Shown here in pieces: positions 28,630 through 37,427 of a stretch of 64,000 bases of DNA. The notes under the pieces are model-generated. The model made no database searches. It was not told the DNA's origin and saw only the letters and a program-made list of their open reading frames with translations. A program made the translations under genes and the position numbers. Source of the stretch: Polynucleobacter acidiphobus (GTDB lineage Bacteria > Pseudomonadota > Gammaproteobacteria > Burkholderiales > Burkholderiaceae); the NCBI RefSeq assembly GCF_003065385.1, contig NZ_CP023277.1, positions 262,019 to 326,018 of the forward strand, given 5' to 3'. Every line of letters starts with the position of its first letter. Position 1 is the first letter of the stretch.

Positions 28630-29016
28630 ATGCAAAATTCACTCAACAATTTAGTCAATAATTTATCCATGACCCGTAAAGAAGAAATTTCTTTTCGGGT
28701 AATGCGCTTCTTGCAAGAAAACCCTGATCTCACGCAGCGTGAACTTGCTGAGAAACTAGGTATCAGCCTCGGTAGCGTTAACTACTGTCTCAAGGCGCTT
28801 ATGGAAAAAGGAATGGTGAAGATGAAAAACTTTGCCAATTCTAAGAACAAGTTTGGCTATGTCTACGTGCTCACTCCTGCTGGTCTTGAAGAAAAGGTTG
28901 CCATTTCCCACCGCTTTCTGCAGCGCAAGATGGATGAGTACAAGATGCTGAAGATGGAGATTGAGGTACTTAGTGCAGAGGTTGTTGAAAACATTCAACA
29001 ACCAAATTCTCCATAA
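28630..29016 (+). CDS. MarR family EPS-associated transcriptional regulator (second copy)
   Basis: A 128-residue protein with the same winged-helix core as the preceding regulator (MRFLQENPDLTQRELAEKLGISLGSVNYCLKALMEKGMVKMKNF) and a C-terminal coiled coil. Composition is average, not GC-rich, so the pair is not a recent tandem duplication. It is 49 bases upstream of pseB and may control the pse operon. An internal Met at codon 14 is an alternative start. Confidence 0.9.
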   Translation: MQNSLNNLVNNLSMTRKEEISFRVMRFLQENPDLTQRELAEKLGISLGSVNYCLKALMEKGMVKMKNFANSKNKFGYVYVLTPAGLEEKVAISHRFLQRKMDEYKMLKMEIEVLSAEVVENIQQPNSP

Positions 29017-29065
29017 AATTTTTTAATTATCGTTTTGAATACAAAACCAAATTTGTGGAACCCCA

Positions 29066-30064
29066 ATGCTCAAAAACTCAATTGTCCTTATTACTGGAGG
29101 AACAGGCTCTTTTGGTAATACCTTTGTGCCCATGACGCTGGCCAAATACAGTCCAAAAAAAATAATTATCTTCTCGCGTGACGAGATGAAACAATGGGAT
29201 ATGGCAAAAAAGTTCCAGGGTGATAGCCGTGTACGCTTTTTTATTGGCGATGTTCGAGACAAAGAGCGCCTGTACCGCGCCTTGGACAGTGTGGACTACG
29301 TTGTTCATGCAGCCGCCACCAAAATTGTGCCTACAGCTGAATATAATCCTTTTGAGTGCATCAAAACTAACGTCAACGGTGCCATGAATCTTATCGACGC
29401 TTGTATCGACAAAGGCGTCAAAGGCGTGGTAGCGTTATCTACCGACAAGGCTAGCAGCCCCATTAACCTTTACGGCGCCACTAAGCTCACGTCTGACAAA
29501 CTGTTTGTCGCTGGCAACGCCTACTCCGGCGAGCATGGCACCCGTTTTTCTGTTGTGCGTTATGGTAATGTCATGGGTTCACGTGGTTCGGTCATTCCGT
29601 TTTTCTTGTCCATTCGCGACAAAGGCGTGCTCCCCATTACCGACGAACGTATGACTCGCTTCATGATTTCTTTGGAGCAAGGGGTAGAGTTGGTTTGGCA
29701 CGCTTTCGAAGATATGGTTGGTGGCGAAATATACGTCAAGAAAATTCCGTCCATGAAGGTGACTGACCTGGCACGTGTTGTTGCCCCCGAATGCAAGCAA
29801 GAATTAGTCGGCATTCGGCCAGGCGAAAAACTGCATGAGCAGATGATCGGCGCCGAAGACGCATACTATACGTTTGAGTACCCTGAGCATTTCAAAATTC
29901 TTCCCACCATCAACAATTGGGGCAGCAGCCCCGAGCGAATCAAAGATGGAAAAAAAGTGCCCGAGGGCTTTGTCTACTCTAGCGACAACAATGCCGTTTG
30001 GATGGCTGAATCTCAGTTACAAGCTTGGATTGAAACCAACCGCGAAAAAATTGGGAGAATTTGA
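29066..30064 (+). CDS. pseB: UDP-N-acetylglucosamine 4,6-dehydratase (inverting) PseB
   Basis: First enzyme of pseudaminic acid synthesis: removes water from UDP-GlcNAc and inverts C5. The 332-residue SDR has ITGGTGSFGNTF at the N terminus, STDKASSPINLYGATK with the active-site Tyr and Lys, and the C-terminal GIRPGEKLHEQMIG. The short soluble form matches PseB rather than the membrane-bound CapD type. Start of a coupled operon; its stop overlaps the frame of pseC. Confidence 0.94.
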   Translation: MLKNSIVLITGGTGSFGNTFVPMTLAKYSPKKIIIFSRDEMKQWDMAKKFQGDSRVRFFIGDVRDKERLYRALDSVDYVVHAAATKIVPTAEYNPFECIKTNVNGAMNLIDACIDKGVKGVVALSTDKASSPINLYGATKLTSDKLFVAGNAYSGEHGTRFSVVRYGNVMGSRGSVIPFFLSIRDKGVLPITDERMTRFMISLEQGVELVWHAFEDMVGGEIYVKKIPSMKVTDLARVVAPECKQELVGIRPGEKLHEQMIGAEDAYYTFEYPEHFKILPTINNWGSSPERIKDGKKVPEGFVYSSDNNAVWMAESQLQAWIETNREKIGRI

Positions 30065-30066
30065 TA

Positions 30067-31227
30067 GTGATTCCTTATGGTAGCCAGGATATCAGCCAAG
30101 CTGACATTGATGCGGTCGTGGCTGCACTGCAGTCAGATTTTCTGACTCAAGGCCCTCAAGTGCCCCTGTTTGAACAAACCGTAGCTAGTCACGTTGGCGC
30201 CAAACATGCGCTTGCAGTCAACAGTGCCACCTCTGCTTTACACATAGCCTGTCTGGCGCTGGGTCTTGGCCCTGGTGACTGGCTCTGGACTACCCCTGTA
30301 ACTTTTGTGGCCTCGGCCAACTGTGGCTTGTACTGTGGCGCCCAAGTGGACTTTGTTGACATAGATCCACGTACCTACAACCTATGCCCCAAAGCTTTAG
30401 AGTCCAAATTGCTTGCCGCCCAAAAATCAGACAAACTGCCCAAGGTGGTGGTGGCAGTGCATCTGTCTGGCCAGCCTTGCGACATGACAGCCATCCGCGT
30501 GTTGGGCCAAAAGTATGGCTTCAAAATTATTGAAGACGCCTCGCACGCAATTGGCGGGAAATACAAAGGCGAACCTATTGGTAATGGTCGCTACAGCGAT
30601 ATTACGGTATTTAGTTTTCACCCGGTCAAAATTATCACCACCGCCGAAGGAGGTATGGCCCTAACTAATAGTGATGAGTTGGCAGTACATATGGGATTGC
30701 TGCGCAGCCACGGCATTACTCGCGACACAGCACAAATGACACACGCACCAGACGGCCCCTGGTACTACCAGCAAATTGGTTTGGGCTTTAACTACCGAAT
30801 GACCGAATTGCAAGCAGCTCTGGGTTTGAGCCAAATGCAGCGGCTCGACATCTTCGTGGCCCGCCGTCACCAACTGGCCCAGCGCTATGACCAACTACTT
30901 GCCGCTTTACCGGTAACCACACCTTGGCAGCAAACGGACAGCTATTCGGGGTTACACCTCTATATTATCCGCTTGAAGTTGGACAAGATCTGCAAAACCC
31001 ACCGCCAGGTTTTTGAATCACTCCGCGAGCAAGGTATTGGCGTTAATTTGCACTACATTCCAATACACACCCAGCCCTACTACCAGCGAATGGGTTACAA
31101 AATGGGTGATTATCCACAGGCCGAAAAGTATTATGCTGAGGCCATCAGCCTGCCTATGTATCACACTCTGAGCTATATCCAGCAAGACCAGGTGGTGGCC
31201 GCACTGCAGCGAGCCCTGGCCGTATGA
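30067..31227 (+). CDS. pseC: UDP-4-amino-4,6-dideoxy-N-acetyl-beta-L-altrosamine transaminase PseC
   Basis: PLP aminotransferase of the DegT/DnrJ family using the PseB product. I start at GTG 30067, giving the family-typical MIPYGSQDIS (386 residues); a TTG at 30061 also reads in frame. The PLP lysine is in FSFHPVKIITTAEGGM (Lys188 from GTG), with EDASHAIGG upstream. Its end overlaps pseF by 4 bases. Confidence 0.94.
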   Translation: MIPYGSQDISQADIDAVVAALQSDFLTQGPQVPLFEQTVASHVGAKHALAVNSATSALHIACLALGLGPGDWLWTTPVTFVASANCGLYCGAQVDFVDIDPRTYNLCPKALESKLLAAQKSDKLPKVVVAVHLSGQPCDMTAIRVLGQKYGFKIIEDASHAIGGKYKGEPIGNGRYSDITVFSFHPVKIITTAEGGMALTNSDELAVHMGLLRSHGITRDTAQMTHAPDGPWYYQQIGLGFNYRMTELQAALGLSQMQRLDIFVARRHQLAQRYDQLLAALPVTTPWQQTDSYSGLHLYIIRLKLDKICKTHRQVFESLREQGIGVNLHYIPIHTQPYYQRMGYKMGDYPQAEKYYAEAISLPMYHTLSYIQQDQVVAALQRALAV

Positions 31228-31925
31228 GACTGGCTATTATTCCAGCCCGAGGCGGTAGCAAGCGTATACCGCGCAAAAACATCAAGTACTTTTGCGGCAA
31301 CCCTATAATCGCCTGGTCCATTGCCGCTGCGCAGCAAAGTGGGTGTTTTGACCGCATCATCGTTAGCACCGATGACGCCGAAATCGCCAAAATTGCCCAG
31401 GCTCACGGCGCGGAATCGCCGTTTGTGCGCCCGTCCGAACTGTCGGATGACTACACCGGTACTATCCCTGTGATTGCACACGCTGTTGCCTGGCAAAACG
31501 CTAATGGACAAGCGGTTACTCAAGCTTGCTGTATTTACGCCACAGCACCCTTTGTGCAAGCGCAAGATCTGCAGCGCGGTCTGAACGTGTTGAAAACCAG
31601 CGGTGCGCAATATGCCTTTTCTGTGACGAGCTATACCTTTCCTATCCAGCGAGCCATTCGCATCACTTCCGAACAGCGTGTGGCCATGTTTCAGCCAGAA
31701 CACTTTACCACTCGCTCGCAAGACTTGGAAGAGGCTTGGCACGATGCTGGCCAGTTTTATTGGGGGGAGGCTAGTGCTTGGCTGGCTTGCAAGTCTCTGT
31801 TCAGTGAAGATGCCGCACCCGTCTATCTTCCGCGTCATCGCGTTCAGGACATCGATACACCAGAAGACTGGCAACGTGCAGAATGGCTTTTTATGGCCAT
31901 GCAACACCAACAAGGTCTAGCCTGA
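31224..31925 (+). CDS. pseF: Pseudaminic acid cytidylyltransferase PseF
   Basis: Activates pseudaminic acid to CMP-Pse. The 233-residue protein starts MRLAIIPARGGSKRIPRKNIKYFCG, the CMP-sugar synthetase signature, with STDDAEIAKIA and the C-terminal DIDTPEDWQRAE. It overlaps pseC by ATGA and shares one base with the pseG start. Confidence 0.95.
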   Translation: MRLAIIPARGGSKRIPRKNIKYFCGNPIIAWSIAAAQQSGCFDRIIVSTDDAEIAKIAQAHGAESPFVRPSELSDDYTGTIPVIAHAVAWQNANGQAVTQACCIYATAPFVQAQDLQRGLNVLKTSGAQYAFSVTSYTFPIQRAIRITSEQRVAMFQPEHFTTRSQDLEEAWHDAGQFYWGEASAWLACKSLFSEDAAPVYLPRHRVQDIDTPEDWQRAEWLFMAMQHQQGLA

Positions 31926-33046
31926 TGCACATTACCTTTCGTGCCGACGCTTCGCTGCAAATTGGTACGGGCCATGTTATGCGCTGCCTGACCTTAGCCG
32001 ACGCGCTGCGTGAGCGCGGGGCAATCTGTAGCTTTGTGTGCCGCCCGCATCAGGGACACTTGATGGCACTGATTAACCAGCGCGGCTATCGCGTCTTAGC
32101 ATTGCCTAAGCTTCTAGAGGGCTCCGAGCTCAACCCGAACGGCACAGCGCATGCCCACTGGCTGTGCACGGACTGGACTACGGATGCGCAAGACACCCAA
32201 CAAGCGTTAGCTGCGGACACGGGCGACCAGCCTGTGGACTGGCTAGTGGTGGATCACTACGCCTTGGATGCACGTTGGGAAAAAACGCTGCGCCCACAAG
32301 CCAAATGCATAATGGTCATAGATGATTTAGCCGATAGGCCGCACGTTTGCGACCTCTTGCTTGACCAGAACCTGGGCCGGAAAGACGAGGATTATATCGG
32401 CTTGCTCAATGGGAAACCCGTAACTTTGATTGGCCCGCAATACGCGCTGCTGCGCCCCGAGTTTGCGGCGATGCGAGCACAAAGCCTAGAGCGGCGCCAG
32501 AGCCCTCACCTGCGTCGTTTGCTCATTACTATGGGCGGAGTAGATAAAGATAATGCTACCGGTCAAGTGCTGGCGGCGCTGCAAAGCTGCAACTTGCCTG
32601 CTGACTTGAGCTTGACTGTGGTTATGGGGCTACATGCGCCATGGCTAGTTCAAGTGCGAGCACAGGCAACACAAATGCCTTGGTACACCGAAGTGTTGGT
32701 GGGGGTGGATAACATGGCTCAACTGATGGCTGAGTGTGACTTGGCTATTGGCGCGTCGGGCAGTACCTCTTGGGAGCGGTGTTGCCTGGGCGTGCCGACC
32801 ATTCAGATTGCACTGACCCAAAATCAAGTAGCTATTGGGCAGGCGCTAAGTAATTCCGGCGCAGCTCTCGCGGTAAAAGGTAATGCCATTGCGCAAACGC
32901 TCCCAAATCTTGTTCGCACTGTGGCAAATGCGGACAAGCTTTCCGCTATATCTTTGGCATCAAGTTCGATTACGCAGGGCAAGGGTACATTACTTGTATC
33001 CGACTTCATGAAAAGAGTATATGAAAATCACAATATTGTGCAGTGA
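31925..33046 (+). CDS. pseG: UDP-2,4-diacetamido-2,4,6-trideoxy-beta-L-altropyranose hydrolase PseG
   Basis: Removes UDP before the PseI condensation. The 373-residue GT-B-like protein has FRADASLQIGTGHVMRCL, placing the catalytic-type His at residue 17 as in characterised PseG, and IGASGSTSWERCCLGVPTI near residue 280 for nucleotide binding. The frame opens 42 bases earlier, but the ATG at 31925 overlaps the pseF stop (TGATG). It overlaps the formyltransferase gene by 26 bases. If the amine is formylated rather than acetylated, this enzyme must accept the formyl form. Confidence 0.93.
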   Translation: MHITFRADASLQIGTGHVMRCLTLADALRERGAICSFVCRPHQGHLMALINQRGYRVLALPKLLEGSELNPNGTAHAHWLCTDWTTDAQDTQQALAADTGDQPVDWLVVDHYALDARWEKTLRPQAKCIMVIDDLADRPHVCDLLLDQNLGRKDEDYIGLLNGKPVTLIGPQYALLRPEFAAMRAQSLERRQSPHLRRLLITMGGVDKDNATGQVLAALQSCNLPADLSLTVVMGLHAPWLVQVRAQATQMPWYTEVLVGVDNMAQLMAECDLAIGASGSTSWERCCLGVPTIQIALTQNQVAIGQALSNSGAALAVKGNAIAQTLPNLVRTVANADKLSAISLASSSITQGKGTLLVSDFMKRVYENHNIVQ

Positions 33047-33668
33047 CCCACAGCACCCTATAAATTCATACATCCAACGCTGGGTAGAAGCGCAAGTGGG
33101 TATGCATGAGATCGATATCGTTCAGAAGAAATCACAGCTGCGCGGTGGGGATATTTTGTTTTTGATTTCTTGTTCGGAAATTATCAACGCAAGTGATCGG
33201 GCCCAATATGATGCTTGCCTTGTGCTGCACGCTAGCGATCTACCCAAAGGCAGAGGTTGGAGCCCCCACATTTGGGCGCTAGTGCAAGGTGCAGAAATGA
33301 TTACCTTATCCATGCTTGAAGCAGAAGACAAGGTTGACAGTGGTCGCATTTGGCACAAAATGCATATTAGCGTACCAAAGCACGCCTTATGGGACGAAGT
33401 TAATCACTTATTATTTACTGCTGAAGTGGACATGATTCAGTATGCGATTCAAAACTACGCACTGGTAACACCACAAGATCATATGGAAACGGACCAAGCG
33501 ACCTATTACTCTAAACGCACCCCGCAAGACAGCCGGATTGATCCATACAAAAGCATTCAAGAGCAATTTGACTTGATACGTGTGTGCGATCCGAACCGAT
33601 TCCCTGCCTATTTTGAATACCTGGGCCAACGTTATATCTTGAAGCTGGAGAAATCCAATGAGAAATGA
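33021..33668 (+). CDS. Formyltransferase-family protein of the pseudaminic acid operon
   Basis: A 215-residue protein with the Rossmann-like formyl-transfer core of the Fmt family. LVLHASDLPKGRGWSPHIWAL holds the catalytic-type His70, and LEAEDKVDSGRIW holds Asp106, equivalent to the DxGxI Asp. The Asn usually two residues before the His is Val68 here. It lies exactly where pseH acetyltransferase would be expected, overlapping pseG and pseI. It probably N-formylates UDP-4-amino-altrosamine from 10-formyl-THF. Family is clear; the substrate is inferred. Confidence 0.85.
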   Translation: MKITILCSDPQHPINSYIQRWVEAQVGMHEIDIVQKKSQLRGGDILFLISCSEIINASDRAQYDACLVLHASDLPKGRGWSPHIWALVQGAEMITLSMLEAEDKVDSGRIWHKMHISVPKHALWDEVNHLLFTAEVDMIQYAIQNYALVTPQDHMETDQATYYSKRTPQDSRIDPYKSIQEQFDLIRVCDPNRFPAYFEYLGQRYILKLEKSNEK

Positions 33669-34719
33669 AATCAATATCGCAGGCCGAAAAATTGGACCTG
33701 CTTACGCCCCTTATGTGATTGCCGAAATGTCGGCTAACCATAACGGCAACATTGAGACAGCGTTTCGCATTATTGAAGAGGCCAAAAGGGCAGGTGCGGA
33801 TGCCATTAAGATGCAAACCTACACGGCTGACACGCTCACGCTAAACTGTGATTTGCCTGACTTTCAGATCAATGACGGGCTTTGGGCGGGACGTACTCTA
33901 TATGAGTTGTACGAGTGGGCACACACTCCCTGGGATTGGCACAAGCCTTTGTTTGAACATGCTCGTAAGCTCGGTATAACCATCTTCAGCTCGCCCTTTG
34001 ATAACAAGGCCATTGACCTGTTAGAAGACCTTAACACCCCTGCATACAAGATTGCGTCTTTTGAGGCGGTAGATCTACCACTTATTAAATATGCGGCTAG
34101 TACACGTAAACCAATAATTATTTCCACAGGCATGGCCGATGCGGAAGAAATTGCCGAAGCCATTCAAGCCGCCCGCGAAGGTGGTTGCAAAGAGCTTGCG
34201 GTGTTGCATTGCGTAAGCGGCTACCCTGCACCCGCAGAGGATTACAACCTTCGAACTATCCCCGACATGATCGAGCGTTTTGGTTTGGTTACGGGCTTGT
34301 CTGATCATACGTTAGACAACACGACTGCGATTGCCAGCGTGGCACTAGGAACCAGTTTGGTAGAAAAGCACTTCACACTTGATCGTTGCGGTGGGGGGGC
34401 AGATGACAGCTTTAGCTTGGAGCCTGTCGAATTGGCTAACCTTGTTACCAGTCTAAAAACTGCATGGAAAGCTTTAGGCAATATAGATTATGGACGCAAA
34501 TCCAGCGAGCAAGGAAGTGCCAAGTTTAGACGGTCGCTTTATTTTGTTAAATCGCTTGAGGCTGGCGAACCTATACCTAAAGATGCGATTCGAAGTATCA
34601 GACCTGGATTTGGTATTGCACCCAAGCATATGGAAAGAATAGTTGGAGCTATTCTAAAGTCAAGTGTAGATATTGGAACTCCTGTTTCATGGGAAATTTT
34701 AGAAATAAATCACTCTTGA
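33658..34719 (+). CDS. pseI: Pseudaminic acid synthase PseI
   Basis: Condenses the free altrose derivative with phosphoenolpyruvate. The 353 residues comprise a NeuB TIM barrel (IAEMSANHNGNIETAFRIIEEAKRAGADAIKMQTY near the start, SDHTLDNTTAIASVALG, VEKHFTLDR) and a C-terminal SAF domain (RRSLYFVKSLEAGEPIPKDAIRSIRPGFGI). It overlaps the formyltransferase by 11 bases and ends the coupled pse operon. Composition turns AT-rich towards its 3' end. Confidence 0.95.
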   Translation: MRNEINIAGRKIGPAYAPYVIAEMSANHNGNIETAFRIIEEAKRAGADAIKMQTYTADTLTLNCDLPDFQINDGLWAGRTLYELYEWAHTPWDWHKPLFEHARKLGITIFSSPFDNKAIDLLEDLNTPAYKIASFEAVDLPLIKYAASTRKPIIISTGMADAEEIAEAIQAAREGGCKELAVLHCVSGYPAPAEDYNLRTIPDMIERFGLVTGLSDHTLDNTTAIASVALGTSLVEKHFTLDRCGGGADDSFSLEPVELANLVTSLKTAWKALGNIDYGRKSSEQGSAKFRRSLYFVKSLEAGEPIPKDAIRSIRPGFGIAPKHMERIVGAILKSSVDIGTPVSWEILEINHS

Positions 34720-34899
34720 GTTACTGACTGCGCGGAATGGTAAAGCCTCTTGGGTCAATATAACTTTAAGTTAATTTTTTAATAAAAAATCGATATTTCA
34801 AAATAAATCTGAAAATAAAATGGCTTTCAAATTTTAAAAAATAAATTTAATTAAAATTAGATAAAAACTTATATTTATAAAGCATTAATCCAAAGTCAA

Positions 34900-36588
34900 A
34901 TGAATGAGCTCCTTAAAGTAATTAATTTAATAAAAAAAAATAATAAATCAGGGCTGCTGACTTTGACAATAGTTCTAACTACGTCAGTAGGCCTCTTTGA
35001 AATCTTTTCTCTAGGAGTAATTTATTATTTAATCAAAATACTCCTAGATGATCAAAATAAATTAAAATTTATAGAGGAAATTGAACAATATTTAGAAATT
35101 AATATATTGCAAGATAGTATTTCTGGATTATTAGTAGCTTTAATTGTTTTATTAACAATAACCAAGGCGGTGGCATCATTACTGGCCACATATTTCCAGC
35201 AGACGCTCGTATTTAATACTGCCGTTAATGTGTCCAGTGAGCTCTTTTTGAAGTACACATCCCAGTCGTATAGTTATTTTGATAAAAAAGGATCCTCCTA
35301 TTTTCTAAGAAATTTAACAAGTGAAATTAATCAGTTGATCGACAATGGACTCCTGCCCACAGTAACATTATTAACCGAAAGTATTTTAGCGGGATTGCTT
35401 GTAATCGCTCTCATAACTATAAATCCGAGTGGCGCTTTAATTTTTTCTTCTGTAATATTTTTATATTGGAGTTTAAATAATAAAATAACTGGAAATTTGT
35501 TGACAAAATGGGGTCGAATACGTCAAATCCTAGAAAAAGAAAGAATCGAAGGAATTCAGGCTACATTTGAAGCGATCAAGGAAACAATTTTATATTCTCT
35601 ACAAGAGCGTCAAAAGAATGAATTTAGAAATCGAACACAAATCACATTTGACCTCCTGAAAAAACATGTTTATTTGCAGCAAATACCAAAAAACTTGCTA
35701 GAACTAATAGCTTTTTTGACAATAATTTATCTGGCAACATCGACGCAAAATAAAGAGGGTGGTGATATTGTTGCTTTTGTAACAATATTTACGGGAATAC
35801 TTATAAAACTAATTCCTTCAATGCATCGGATCACAAATTCGTTTAATTCATTGAAATATTCTAAAGATGCCATCAAGACAATTACAGACGGGCTTGAATT
35901 AGATGTAAGAAAAAGCTATTTTGACAAAAAAAAAGAATCAGCTTTATCTAATGAAATTGAAATTAAGATGGTGGGGGTAAGCCTTTTGCTTGGCGAAAAA
36001 AAAATAATTGAAAACTTTAGCCAAGAATTTAAAACTGGAGAGGTGATCGCGATAATTGGTAAAAGCGGAGCGGGAAAGTCAACACTTCTTGATTTAATCA
36101 TTGGATTGAGATCTCCAAATTTGGGAAGTGTTAGATACCACAAAAACGGTGTAGAAGTTAGTTGTAATGAAATATGTGTTGGCTACGCACCGCAATCATC
36201 TTACATTTTCAGTGAAAGCATAGAATATAACATTACCTTAAGAAGAGGTTGTGTCGACAAGGACCTTTTAGACAGATCAATTAATATGACTGGTCTACAT
36301 AATGTAATTGAATCTCAACCAAATGGAATTGATCAAATAATCGGAGTGAGCGGCGTTAGTTTATCAGGAGGGCAGAGACAAAGAATAGCATTAGCAAGAG
36401 CTTTATATCGTTGCCCGGAATTATTGATATTAGATGAGCCGACAAGTGCACTAGACCCAACTTCAGCCGTCGAAATTATGAATAACCTACTACTAATAAA
36501 GAGTACGACATGTTTGCTAATAGTTACACACAGCGATGAAGTTGCAAATATGGCAGATCGAAAAATTGAATTAAAGGAGTTGAAATGA
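34900..36588 (+). CDS. ABC exporter, PglK-like lipid-linked oligosaccharide flippase candidate
   Basis: A 562-residue fused membrane/ATPase half-transporter. Roughly six membrane segments lie in residues 15-310. The ATPase has Walker A IGKSGAGKST (about 386-395), signature LSGGQRQR (about 488-495) and Walker B LLILDEPTSALD. No Wzx flippase gene is seen in the window, so this may flip the O-unit, as PglK does in Campylobacter. AT-rich, unlike the pse genes. Its end overlaps the next gene by 4 bases. Confidence 0.85.
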   Translation: MNELLKVINLIKKNNKSGLLTLTIVLTTSVGLFEIFSLGVIYYLIKILLDDQNKLKFIEEIEQYLEINILQDSISGLLVALIVLLTITKAVASLLATYFQQTLVFNTAVNVSSELFLKYTSQSYSYFDKKGSSYFLRNLTSEINQLIDNGLLPTVTLLTESILAGLLVIALITINPSGALIFSSVIFLYWSLNNKITGNLLTKWGRIRQILEKERIEGIQATFEAIKETILYSLQERQKNEFRNRTQITFDLLKKHVYLQQIPKNLLELIAFLTIIYLATSTQNKEGGDIVAFVTIFTGILIKLIPSMHRITNSFNSLKYSKDAIKTITDGLELDVRKSYFDKKKESALSNEIEIKMVGVSLLLGEKKIIENFSQEFKTGEVIAIIGKSGAGKSTLLDLIIGLRSPNLGSVRYHKNGVEVSCNEICVGYAPQSSYIFSESIEYNITLRRGCVDKDLLDRSINMTGLHNVIESQPNGIDQIIGVSGVSLSGGQRQRIALARALYRCPELLILDEPTSALDPTSAVEIMNNLLLIKSTTCLLIVTHSDEVANMADRKIELKELK

Positions 36589-37427
36589 TTGGAATAAGAA
36601 CCGCATTAAAAAAGTTTAAATTTAATTATTGGCAATCTGGCGAGGTTGCGAGAAGATATCACGAAGCAACAAAATCAACTTCTGACTACACATCTAAAAT
36701 AACCGATGAATATTTAAACATATTAGTGACGAAATTGACTAGAAAATCAAAGATATTAGATCTTGGTTGCGGTACTGGAGCGATAACTCGTCGACTAATT
36801 AATTATGGTCATGATGTAACTGCAGTCGATATAAGTTTGCAAATGCTTGAGCAATTAAAGGCTAGTTGTCAGCATGAAACACTTAAGACTATTCAGGGGG
36901 ATATATTCGCTCTCGAGGCTTTGGTCGAGCATGGTTCGTTTGATGCAGTGGCTACAAGATGGGTAATACCGCATTTCCCGAACTGGATTGCAATACTGCC
37001 GAAAGTGGTCGATGTTCTAAAGCCTGGTGGATATTTTCTATTCGATATAGGAAGTGATGATAACTATACAATTGCTCAAGAAAGGTTTGAATTAGACAAG
37101 CATATATTTGGCTACAATGACGATAACACAAAATTAGGTAAAAACTTTTACGCGAGTTCGGGAATCAAAGAATTAAATAGTATTGCGAATTTTGCTAACT
37201 TTGAGGTGGTATCAATAAATACTTTTGGTTTTTTTAGACAAAATGCAATCATCGCATCAGCTGCTAGAGGTTATGGTTTCGAAACGTATAAAGAAGAATT
37301 TGCCAAGCACTACGAGAACCCTGATGTGAAGAAATTTGTAGATTGGTTTGATAGCCTTATAACGCCTGGATTTCCATACGGAATGGTTAATACCCTTGGA
37401 GTCTTGCTTAAAAAGAATCCTAAATGA
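36585..37427 (+). CDS. Class I SAM-dependent methyltransferase
   Basis: A 280-residue protein with the SAM-binding motif ILDLGCGTGAITRRL (about 61-75), VDISLQMLEQL and DAVATRWVIPHFPNW. It overlaps the ABC gene upstream and the next gene downstream by 4 bases each, so it belongs to the same transcript. It probably methylates a sugar or glycan end; the substrate is unknown. Confidence 0.82.
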   Translation: MIGIRTALKKFKFNYWQSGEVARRYHEATKSTSDYTSKITDEYLNILVTKLTRKSKILDLGCGTGAITRRLINYGHDVTAVDISLQMLEQLKASCQHETLKTIQGDIFALEALVEHGSFDAVATRWVIPHFPNWIAILPKVVDVLKPGGYFLFDIGSDDNYTIAQERFELDKHIFGYNDDNTKLGKNFYASSGIKELNSIANFANFEVVSINTFGFFRQNAIIASAARGYGFETYKEEFAKHYENPDVKKFVDWFDSLITPGFPYGMVNTLGVLLKKNPK

